DNA of 64,000 bases, taken from positions 744,001 through 808,000 of the forward strand of contig NZ_BMVO01000001.1 of NCBI RefSeq assembly GCF_014650755.1. The letters are read 5' to 3'. The position numbers were made by a program, and so were the translations under genes. Positions 30,275 to 37,185 of this stretch are shown here, piece after piece. The notes under the pieces were generated by a model. It had not been told where the DNA came from. It worked only from the letters and a program-made list of their open reading frames with translations, and made no database searches. How positions within the stretch are numbered: position 1 is the stretch's first letter; each line of letters begins with the position of its first letter. Source of the DNA: Streptomyces chryseus. Its GTDB lineage: Bacteria > Actinomycetota > Actinomycetes > Streptomycetales > Streptomycetaceae.

Positions 30275-30280
30275 ACGGCA

Positions 30281-30311
30281 AGACTCGTACCTCGACCAAG
30301 GTTGAGGTCAA
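30281..30311 (-). promoter_or_regulatory. MerR/SoxR-type promoter with long spacer
   Basis: CCTCGACCAAGGTTGAGG (30290-30307) is an 18-bp palindrome with 15 matching positions, close to SoxR and related MerR-family boxes. On the minus strand, -35 TTGACC (30311-30306) and a possible -10 GAGTCT (30286-30281) are 19 bp apart, the stretched spacing MerR activators correct. The transcription start would fall on the A of the FMN reductase ATG at 30274. Confidence 0.6.
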
Positions 30312-30408
30312 GCCGCTCGTGGCGGCCGTTTCCCGGCTCCGCGCTAGCGTCGAAAGGCCCTGGCCGCCCGCGAGGCACGCCGGCCGAACGCCCCCTTACG
30401 GTGGTCGC

Positions 30409-31215
30409 ATGACCACGCCTCCCGCCCCCGGCTCCCCCTACATCGAGATCGACGGCCGCCGCGCCTCCACGGCCGACGACCTCCTCGTCCCCACGCTGTA
30501 CGGCGGGTACGCCCACTTCACCGCGATGCAGGTCCGGGACGGCGGGGTACGCGGACTGCGCGCGCACCTCGCCCGGCTCGACGCCGCCTCCCGGGAGGTG
30601 TTCGGCGCCGGGCTCGACGGGGAGCTGGTGCGCGCGCGGGTGCGGCACGCGCTCGACGGAGCACGGAGGTACGACGCCGCCGTGCGGGTGTACGTGTTCC
30701 GGGCGCCCGACGCGGAGGCGGCCACCCTGATGGTCACCGTCCGCCCGCCCGCCGCCATGTCACCGGCGCCGCAGGCCCTCATGTCGGTCCCGTACGAGCG
30801 GCCCTTCCCGCACCTCAAGCACCTGGGCGGATTCGCCCAGACCCACTACGGCCGGCTGGCCCGCGAGGCGGGCTTCGACGACGCGCTGCTGACCGGCCAC
30901 GGCGGGGTGGTCACCGAGGGCGCGATCACCAACATCGCCTTCTACGACGGCGCTTCGGTCGTCTGGCCCGACGCGCCCTCCCTGCACGGCGTCACGATGG
31001 CCCTGCTCGAAGCCCGCCTCCCGGAGTCCGGTCTGCCGTCGGTGCGCGGGCCGGTGACGCTGGACGGGCTCCGCGCGTACCGGTCCGCCTTCGTCACCAA
31101 CTCGCAGGGCATCGCCCCGGTGCGGCGGATCGACGCGACGGAGTTCGCCGTGGACGAGGAGCTGATGAAGACGGTCGTCTCGGTGTACGAGGGGACGCCC
31201 TGGGAGCACGTCTGA
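30409..31215 (+). CDS. Class IV aminotransferase-like PLP enzyme
   Basis: This 268-residue protein has the fold-type IV PLP architecture shared by branched-chain aminotransferases, D-amino-acid aminotransferases and aminodeoxychorismate lyase. The PLP lysine is probably in FPHLKHLGGF. VVTEGAITNIAFY is the family's conserved Glu plus phosphate-binding segment, and SLHGVTMALL follows. The final AFVTNSQGIAPVRRID matches the C-terminal family pattern. Which reaction it catalyses is not decided by sequence. ATG 30409 is chosen, with the upstream frame unsupported. It diverges from the FMN reductase. Confidence 0.8.
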   Translation: MTTPPAPGSPYIEIDGRRASTADDLLVPTLYGGYAHFTAMQVRDGGVRGLRAHLARLDAASREVFGAGLDGELVRARVRHALDGARRYDAAVRVYVFRAPDAEAATLMVTVRPPAAMSPAPQALMSVPYERPFPHLKHLGGFAQTHYGRLAREAGFDDALLTGHGGVVTEGAITNIAFYDGASVVWPDAPSLHGVTMALLEARLPESGLPSVRGPVTLDGLRAYRSAFVTNSQGIAPVRRIDATEFAVDEELMKTVVSVYEGTPWEHV

Positions 31216-31470
31216 GACGGGCTCCCGACGCGCGCCCCCGCAGGTGCGGCCGGCGCACGGTCCCGGCGCCCTCGTCACCCATTCGGGGCGCACGGCGGGT
31301 GGACCGTCCGGTCCGCCCCGCTCCCGGGTGCTGACCTGGGTGAACGCCGCACGCACCGGGCGTGGCGGGGCGGCGGGGCGGCTGATCTGACCCGGACTCA
31401 GCAGGCGCGGCGCGCGTACGGCCACTTATCTCGGAGTCAGTGCCGTACCGACGCTTCCGGGAGGATCCTC

Positions 31471-32085
31471 ATGCGCCCTGCACTTCTGCTGGCCGGTACC
31501 GCGCTGGCGGCCGCCGTGTCCGGCCTCGGCGCAGGTCCGGCGTACGCCGAGAACGACACGCCGCAGCACTCGCTGGAGGTGCACCCCGCGACGGCGGGCC
31601 CCGGCGCGACGATCACGGTGAACACCACCGCCTGCGGATTCGACAGCGGCGGCACGGGTGACGCCAACGCCGTGGGGGCGGGCGACTTCCCGCTGCGGCC
31701 CGCCACGCACAAGGAGGTCGTCACCGGGCAGTTCGAGCTTCCCCCGGACGCCCCCGAGGGAACCCACGACATCGCGGTGGCCTGCGACAACGGCAACACC
31801 GCCGAGGGCCGGCTGACCGTGACCGCCGGTCCGGCGCCCGAGCCGACCCACCACGACCCGGGGCGGCACGATCCGGGCCGCCACGAGCAGGGCGGTCACG
31901 ACCCGGCCCGTCACGAACCGGACCACCGGCCCACGCACCCCACCGGCCATGTCAGGACCGGCGTCGGCGGGGCCGCGGACGCCGACACCACCCAGATCGC
32001 GGCGGGTGTGGCCGTACTGGCCGCGACCGCCGTCGGCGGTACCTGTCTCCTGCGTCGCCGGGCGAGCGGCACGCGGGAGCGCTGA
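31471..32085 (+). CDS. Secreted surface protein with His-rich repeat and C-terminal anchor, probable sortase substrate
   Basis: This 204-residue protein has a signal peptide (cleavage after AGPAYA), then an Ig-like domain of about 95 residues with two cysteines (TTACGF and VACDNG). Next comes a His/Asp/Pro repeat (HDPGRHDPGRHEQGGHDP), and the chain ends with a membrane helix and LLRRRASGTRER. The helix-plus-arginines tail is the layout of a sortase substrate, but there is no LPXTG or LAXTG. GHVRTGVGG lies where the motif should be. A class F sortase follows 125 bp downstream. The His repeat could bind metal. A GGGAGGATCCTC ribosome-binding site precedes the ATG. Confidence 0.75.
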   Translation: MRPALLLAGTALAAAVSGLGAGPAYAENDTPQHSLEVHPATAGPGATITVNTTACGFDSGGTGDANAVGAGDFPLRPATHKEVVTGQFELPPDAPEGTHDIAVACDNGNTAEGRLTVTAGPAPEPTHHDPGRHDPGRHEQGGHDPARHEPDHRPTHPTGHVRTGVGGAADADTTQIAAGVAVLAATAVGGTCLLRRRASGTRER

Positions 32086-32210
32086 CGGGCCGGCTCCGCC
32101 GCCCGTGTCCGTACCGCCGCGGTTCCCCGCGCCTCCGCCCCGGTCCCGAGCCGGGCGGGGGCACGCGGGGCGTGCGGCGTGGGGCCGCTTGGACTGGAGG
32201 GTGATCACCG

Positions 32211-32840
32211 ATGACGGACCGGCGTACGCAGGGCGGCGTCGTCGCCATCGCCGTCTGCACCGGCCTCTGGCTGATCCAGAACGGCGCCGCCGGGCAGGAC
32301 CCGCCCCGGCCTTCGTCGGCCGAGGCGTTCGCCGCCGGGTCCGAGCACGTGCCGAGGAGCACGGTCCCGCCGGCCGAACCGCTGCGGCCCTCCGAGCCCG
32401 TGCGGGTGCGGATACCAGCGATCCGGGTGGACGCGCCCGTCATGCGGCTCGGACTGGGCCCCGACGGGAGTCTCGACGTACCGCCGGCCGGGGACCGCAA
32501 CCTCGCCGGGTGGTACAAGGACGGCACCCCGCCCGGCGCGAAGGGCACGTCGGTCTTCGCCGGGCACGTCGACAACGCCCGGGGGCCGTCCGTCTTCTAC
32601 CACCTCGGCGCGCTGAAGAAGGGCCACACCGTGGAGGTGCTGCGCAAGGACGGGCGTACCGCCGTCTTCACGGTCGACGCCGTCGAGGTGTACGACAGCG
32701 AGCACTTCCCGGAGGAGCGGGTGTACGCCGCCTCCGGTCAGGCGGAGCTGCGACTCATCACCTGCGGCGGCACGTTCTCCGAGAAGACCGGCTACCGGGG
32801 GAACGTGGTGGCGTACGCGCACCTGACGGCTGTGCGATAG
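32211..32840 (+). CDS. Class F sortase
   Basis: This 209-residue transpeptidase has an N-terminal membrane helix (GGVVAIAVCTGLWLIQN), a Pro-rich linker and a short sortase barrel. The catalytic residues are His119 (VFAGHVD), Cys185 (LITCGG) and Arg196 (GYRGN). Class F sortases are widespread in actinobacteria with poorly defined targets. Some can cleave LPXTG-like peptides in vitro. Here the natural partner is probably the His-rich protein encoded just upstream, since no other anchored protein is in the window. Confidence 0.88.
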   Translation: MTDRRTQGGVVAIAVCTGLWLIQNGAAGQDPPRPSSAEAFAAGSEHVPRSTVPPAEPLRPSEPVRVRIPAIRVDAPVMRLGLGPDGSLDVPPAGDRNLAGWYKDGTPPGAKGTSVFAGHVDNARGPSVFYHLGALKKGHTVEVLRKDGRTAVFTVDAVEVYDSEHFPEERVYAASGQAELRLITCGGTFSEKTGYRGNVVAYAHLTAVR

Positions 32841-32853
32841 ACGCGCGTCGGCC

Positions 32854-33636
32854 CTACGTCCACTGGTCGAACGCCAGCTTGGCGACCAGGGCGAAGACCA
32901 CCATCAGCAGCACACCACGCACGAACTCGCTGCCCTTCCTGAGCGCCGTGCGCGCGCCCGCCATCGCGCCGGCGAGGTTGAAGAGCGCCATCAGGGCGGC
33001 GAGCTGCCACAGCACCGTCCCCTGGTACGCGAACATCGCGAGCGCGCCGGCGTTGGTGCAGACGTTGACGATCTTGGCGTTGGCGGAGGCGGTGACCAGG
33101 TCGAGGTGGAGCACCGCGGTCAGCGCCAGCACGAGGAAGGTGCCGGTGCCGGGCCCGAAGAGGCCGTCGTAGAACCCGATGCCGCCGCCGACCAGGACGA
33201 TCGCGGTGACCGTACGGGCCCGGGTGACCGGCGGCCCCGGGTCGGCGGCGGCGCGGCCGAAGGAGGGGCGCAGGAGCACGAAGGCCGCCACCGCGAGCAG
33301 CACGACCATGATCACGGGACGCAGTACGCCGCTGCTGATCCCGGCGGCGAAGAACGCGCCGGTCATGGAGCCCACGAGGGCGGCGAGCCCGATCCGTACC
33401 GCCGTCCCGACCTTCACCGGCGCCTTGCGGAGGTACGTCACGGCGGCGCCCGACGTGCCGACGATGGCCACCGCCTTGTTGGTGCCGAGGATGTGCGCGG
33501 CGGGCACGTGGGGCAGGCCGAGCAGCAGGGCGGGCAGGAGCAGCAGCCCGCCGCCGCCCACCACCGCGTCGATCCAGCCGGCCGCGGCGGCGGCGAGGCA
33601 CAGAACGACGATCATGGTCAGCGATATGTCGGGCAT
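32854..33636 (-). CDS. TauE/SafE family sulfite/anion exporter
   Basis: This 260-residue integral membrane protein has about eight helices. The family repeats are visible as AGWIDAVVGGGGLLLLPALL in the first half and GIGFYDGLFGPGTGTFLVL in the second, each with the conserved Asp-Gly pattern. TauE/SafE proteins export sulfite, sulfoacetate or related organic anions. The substrate here is unknown. ATG 33636 is preferred, because the longer frame from 33699 adds a soluble stretch and overlaps the small gene at 33674. Confidence 0.85.
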   Translation of the reverse strand: MPDISLTMIVVLCLAAAAAGWIDAVVGGGGLLLLPALLLGLPHVPAAHILGTNKAVAIVGTSGAAVTYLRKAPVKVGTAVRIGLAALVGSMTGAFFAAGISSGVLRPVIMVVLLAVAAFVLLRPSFGRAAADPGPPVTRARTVTAIVLVGGGIGFYDGLFGPGTGTFLVLALTAVLHLDLVTASANAKIVNVCTNAGALAMFAYQGTVLWQLAALMALFNLAGAMAGARTALRKGSEFVRGVLLMVVFALVAKLAFDQWT

Positions 33637-33673
33637 GATCACGACCCTAGGGAGGGCGTGTGTACGGCGTCCA

Positions 33674-33880
33674 TCAATCACCGGAGTCTTGAGCGACATC
33701 TGAGGTTCCCGTTCCGGCCGAGGGGGCCCGGTCGGGGGCCGCCGGTGCGGCCGGCGCGACAGTGCCGGACAGGACCGTCGCGGCGAGCGCGCTCGCGCCG
33801 ACGAGCCCGGCGGCGAGCCGCACGCGGGCGCGGGCGGTGGGGCGGGGGGAGGCGGGGCGCGGCCTGCGGTGACGGGCCAT
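33674..33880 (-). CDS. Small secreted Ala/Pro-rich protein
   Basis: This 68-residue protein has a strongly basic N terminus (MARHRRPRPASPRPTARARVR), a hydrophobic segment LAAGLVGASALAATVLSG, and then APAAPAAP and an acidic end. The shape is a signal peptide followed by a very short mature peptide. GAGGAGA sits at good distance before ATG 33880, which supports expression. It lies 51 bp from the ferric-reductase-like gene on the same strand. Function is unknown, and it could be a remnant of a longer secreted protein. Confidence 0.5.
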   Translation of the reverse strand: MARHRRPRPASPRPTARARVRLAAGLVGASALAATVLSGTVAPAAPAAPDRAPSAGTGTSDVAQDSGD

Positions 33881-33931
33881 CGGGTCTCCTCGGACGGGGG
33901 AAGCGGGGGGGCGTCGGACCCGGGGGGCGGG

Positions 33932-35497
33932 TCAGAAGGTGAAGCACTCGGAGTGGATGTGGCCGGCCGGAACGCCCGCCCTGGTCAGCGCCGCCGTCGC
34001 GGCCTCGACCATGCGGGGCGGGCCGCACAGGAAGACGTCGTGCGCGGCGATGTCCGGGACGAGGCCGCGCAGCGCCTGGGGCGCGAGCGGGTCGTAGGCG
34101 GCGCCGGACGGGCCGAGCAGGTAGTGGAGTCCGGCCTGCCGGGTGCGCGCGATGTGCTCCAGCTCGTCGCGGAGCACCAGGTGGGCGGCGTCGCCGGCCC
34201 GGTAGAGGAGGGTCAGGTCGCCGGGGGCCCCGGGGAGCGTCTCGAAGAGCGCGCGCATGGGCGTGATGCCGACGCCTCCGGCGAGCAGCAGCACCTTGCG
34301 GCGGGTGCGCCGGTGCGCGGTCAGCGCGCCGAAGGGGCCCGTGGCGAGCACGCGGGTGCCCGGCCTGAGGCGGCGGATGCGGCGGGTGTGGTCGCCGGCC
34401 GCCTTGACCGTGATCCGCAGCGTGTCGTCGCGCACCGGCGCGGAGAGCGAGAACGGCAGCGCGGTGTGCCAGATGCGGCGCTGGAGAAACCGCCAGCGGA
34501 AGAACTGGCCCGGCTCCGCGCGCAGTTCGTCGAGCCCGATGCCCTGGACGAGGACCGACACCACCTCGGGCCCCTCGGCCCGCACCTCGATCACGCGCAG
34601 GCTGTGGCGCAGGGCCTGGCGTACGGGCACGACGCCCCGGTACCAGACCAGCAGCACGGCGACGGTGGCGTGCATCATCGCCCACAGCCAGACCGTCACC
34701 GCGTGGCCGGCGACGTCGGGACCGACGAGCTGGTGGGCGAAGGCGAGGGCGGCGCCGAGGTAGGTGAGCAGGTGGACGGCGCGCCACGTCTCGTGCGGGA
34801 CCCGGCGGCGTACCGCGCGGGCCGAGGTCGCCCCGACGGCCACCAGCAGGCCCGTACCGGCGGTGGCGGCGGCGATCGCGCCGTAGCCCAGGAGGTCCGT
34901 GGTCGCGGCCAGGAGGTCGGTGCCGGTGTGGGCCGCGTGGCCGCAGAGGGCGAACAGGGCGTGGCCGAGGCAGAGCGAGAGGACGTACCGGCCGCCGAGG
35001 GCGTGCCAGCGGGCGAGCCGGTCGGCGCCGACGCCGTGCTCGACGGCGGGCACGCGGGCCATCAGCAGGAGCATGACGAGGATGCCGTAGCCGGCGAGGA
35101 GACCGGTGAGGTGCGCGCCGGTCGCGAACAGCACGTCGAGCCGCGCGGACGGCTCGGCCTGCGCGCCCCACAGGCCGGCCACCGCCCCGGCCCCGGCGAC
35201 GATCCCGGCCCGCATCCGCCCGGGCCCGACCCGCACGGGCAGGGCCACGCCACGGGCCTGTGCCGTCCCCTGCCCACGGCCGGTGTCCCGGGCGCCGGCG
35301 CGACCGGTGTCCCCGGCCGTGGCGGCGGGCGCGCGGCCGGGCGCCCTGTCGGCCCTGCGCGCGGCCTGCGTTCCGCCCGGCGGCTTCGCCCTGCCCGCGG
35401 CCTCCGTCCGCGACAGGTACGCCGACAGCGCCGGATACGCCTCGCACGGCGGCTGCGGCGGATCCATCTGCGGGGAGTGGGGGGCCTCGATCGTCAC
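33932..35497 (-). CDS. Ferric reductase-like transmembrane oxidoreductase with FAD/NAD domain
   Basis: This protein of about 521 residues has a disordered Ala/Arg/Gly N terminus to about residue 85, then six membrane helices (about 90-290) with His residues suited to two b-type hemes (GAHLTG, RWHALGG, GHALFALCGHAAHTG, VHLLTY, AFAHQL). The cytoplasmic part resembles ferredoxin-NADP reductases: FSLSAPV for FAD, LLAGGVGITPMRALFE for NAD(P)H, and FLCGPPRMVE near the end. It should carry electrons from NAD(P)H across the membrane, for example to ferric iron. GTG 35497 and ATG 35467 are both possible starts. Confidence 0.82.
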   Translation of the reverse strand: MTIEAPHSPQMDPPQPPCEAYPALSAYLSRTEAAGRAKPPGGTQAARRADRAPGRAPAATAGDTGRAGARDTGRGQGTAQARGVALPVRVGPGRMRAGIVAGAGAVAGLWGAQAEPSARLDVLFATGAHLTGLLAGYGILVMLLLMARVPAVEHGVGADRLARWHALGGRYVLSLCLGHALFALCGHAAHTGTDLLAATTDLLGYGAIAAATAGTGLLVAVGATSARAVRRRVPHETWRAVHLLTYLGAALAFAHQLVGPDVAGHAVTVWLWAMMHATVAVLLVWYRGVVPVRQALRHSLRVIEVRAEGPEVVSVLVQGIGLDELRAEPGQFFRWRFLQRRIWHTALPFSLSAPVRDDTLRITVKAAGDHTRRIRRLRPGTRVLATGPFGALTAHRRTRRKVLLLAGGVGITPMRALFETLPGAPGDLTLLYRAGDAAHLVLRDELEHIARTRQAGLHYLLGPSGAAYDPLAPQALRGLVPDIAAHDVFLCGPPRMVEAATAALTRAGVPAGHIHSECFTF

Positions 35498-35816
35498 ATG
35501 CGCCAACGTAAATGCTGAGATCCCATCGAAACCGCAGGTCAGCAGCCGATCGGTGATCCTTAAGGCCGCCTTGAGGATCGGCTGACCGCTCGTTAAGCCT
35601 GGTGCCCGTGACGATTCGAGAGGGCTCGTACGGAAGCCGCTCAGGGGGCTCGTACGGATGCAGGGGCTTCTGTGCGCCCCCTCCCCTTGGCTCCTCGCCC
35701 TCGACGCCCCCCTCTCCGCCCCCTCACAGCGCGGTCCGCAAGGCGCTGAGCGCAGTGTTCCCCGCGGGAAACAGTCGGGATGCGGCCGGGTAACACCGCC
35801 GCCGCAGGCTACGGTC
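35498..35816. other. Divergent regulatory region before nir genes
   Basis: No gene is supported in these 319 bases. They contain the near-repeat GGCTCGTACGGA (about 35624 and 35647) and, close to the downstream ATG, the GlnR-like box described separately. An inverted CCGATCGGTGATCC/GGATCGGC pair around 35545-35582 could terminate or regulate the divergent transcripts. Confidence 0.4.
35757..35794 (+). promoter_or_regulatory. GlnR-like box upstream of the nir operon
   Basis: Four pentamers lie exactly 11 bp apart: GTTCC (35757), GAAAC (35768), GATGC (35779) and GTAAC (35790). This reproduces the GTnAC-n6-GAAAC-n6-GTnAC-n6-GAAAC layout of Streptomyces GlnR sites, with degenerate members. It ends 22 bp before the ATG of the first nir gene. 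S. coelicolor nirB is an established GlnR target. Confidence 0.65.
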
Positions 35817-37184
35817 ATGAGCAAGGACATCGTGGTGATCGGCGGCGGGACGGCGGGTGCCCGGCTGGCCCGGCAACTGACCCGCGGGGCCGCACCGGCC
35901 ACCGCGCCCGCCCCGACGGCCGGGCCCGCGTCGCCGATGCCGGGGGTCACCGTCATCGGCGAGGAGGAGCACGCCCCGTACAACAGGGTGCTGCTCGCGG
36001 AGGTCCTCGCCGGCCGTTACGGGCCCGAAGTCATCACCCAGCCGGCCACGCCGGTGCGGCGCGGGGTGCGGGTGGTCCGTATCGACCGGGCCGAACGGGT
36101 GGTGCTGTGCGACGACGGCAGCGTCGTCCCGTACGGCACCCTCGTCCTCGCCACCGGTTCCAACCCCGTCCTGCCACCCCTGCGCGGCCTCGGCGCCGAC
36201 CTCCCGGACGGCGTCCACCCCTTCCGTACGCTGGACGACTGCCTGGCCCTGGCGGCCGCCGTGCGCGAGGGCACCCGTGCCGTCGTCATCGGCGGCGGCC
36301 TGCTCGGCGTCTCGGCGGCCCGCGCGCTCGCCGAACGGGGTGCCCAGGTCGTCCTGGCCCAGCAGGGCGAGCACCTCATGCAGCGCCAGCTCGACCCCGC
36401 CGCGAGCGAACTGCTCCGCGGGCACCTGGAGACGCTGGGCGTCGAGGTCCACACCGAATGCCGGGTACGCGGCCTGCGCTGCGAGGCCGGCGAGGGCGCC
36501 GGGACCGTGCGGGCCGTCGAACTGGCCGACGGGTACGCCCTCGACGCCGACCTGGTCGTCCTGGCCTGCGGGGTAAGGCCCCGCGTCGGCCTCGCGCGGG
36601 CCGCCGGCCTGGACGTGCGCCACGGCATCGTCGTGGACGACGAACTGCGCACCTCCGACCCGCACATCCGGGCCATCGGCGACTGCGCCGAGCACGACGG
36701 CCGCGTCTACGGTCTCGCGGGCCCCGCCCTCGAACAGGCCGACATCCTGGCCGCGCTGCTGCTCGCCCCGCCCCCGGCCGCCGCCCTCGCCACCCGGCCG
36801 GGCACGCACGCCGAGGCCGCCGTAGCAGCGGTGGCCGCCGGGCCCGCCGCCGCGCTCACCGGTCCCGCGAGCGAGGCCGCGCCGCGCTACACCGGCACCC
36901 GGGCCCTCACCCGGCTCACCCTGCACAGCGGCGGCACCGGCGCCGGCGCCGGGCCGCTCGACCTCGCCGCCTTCGGCGAGACGAATCCGCTCCCCGGCGA
37001 CGACGTCGTCCGCCTCGCCGACGCCACCCGTGGCGCGTACCGGAAGGTCGTCGTTCGCGGCGACCGGCTGATCGGCGGCATCCTGCTGGGCGATCTCGGC
37101 GCCGTCGGCGAACTCGCCCGCACCTGGGAGGGCGACGAGCCGCTCCCCTCCACCCCGTTGTTCCATCTGCTTGGAGGCGCCTGA
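35817..37184 (+). CDS. FAD-dependent pyridine nucleotide-disulfide oxidoreductase of the nir operon
   Basis: This 455-residue flavoprotein resembles the N-terminal FAD/NAD half of NirB and the NasB/NasC electron-transfer subunits. It has DIVVIGGGTAGARLARQL (FAD), VVIGGGLLGVSAARALAE (NAD) and IRAIGDCAEHDGRVYG (second FAD site), then a C-terminal domain ending GDRLIGGILLGDLGAVGEL as in NirB-type proteins. There is no siroheme domain. It probably delivers electrons from NAD(P)H to nitrate reductase or to NirB. Its stop lies just before the nirB start, so the two are co-transcribed. A GlnR-like box precedes it. Confidence 0.85.
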   Translation: MSKDIVVIGGGTAGARLARQLTRGAAPATAPAPTAGPASPMPGVTVIGEEEHAPYNRVLLAEVLAGRYGPEVITQPATPVRRGVRVVRIDRAERVVLCDDGSVVPYGTLVLATGSNPVLPPLRGLGADLPDGVHPFRTLDDCLALAAAVREGTRAVVIGGGLLGVSAARALAERGAQVVLAQQGEHLMQRQLDPAASELLRGHLETLGVEVHTECRVRGLRCEAGEGAGTVRAVELADGYALDADLVVLACGVRPRVGLARAAGLDVRHGIVVDDELRTSDPHIRAIGDCAEHDGRVYGLAGPALEQADILAALLLAPPPAAALATRPGTHAEAAVAAVAAGPAAALTGPASEAAPRYTGTRALTRLTLHSGGTGAGAGPLDLAAFGETNPLPGDDVVRLADATRGAYRKVVVRGDRLIGGILLGDLGAVGELARTWEGDEPLPSTPLFHLLGGA

Positions 37185-37185
37185 G

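Noticed and set aside
35507..35532. Second GlnR-like half-sites (GTAAA and GAAAC) in the nir upstream region
   Set aside because: They are 20 bp apart, which does not fit the 11/22-bp repeat of GlnR boxes. The site at 35757 fits far better.
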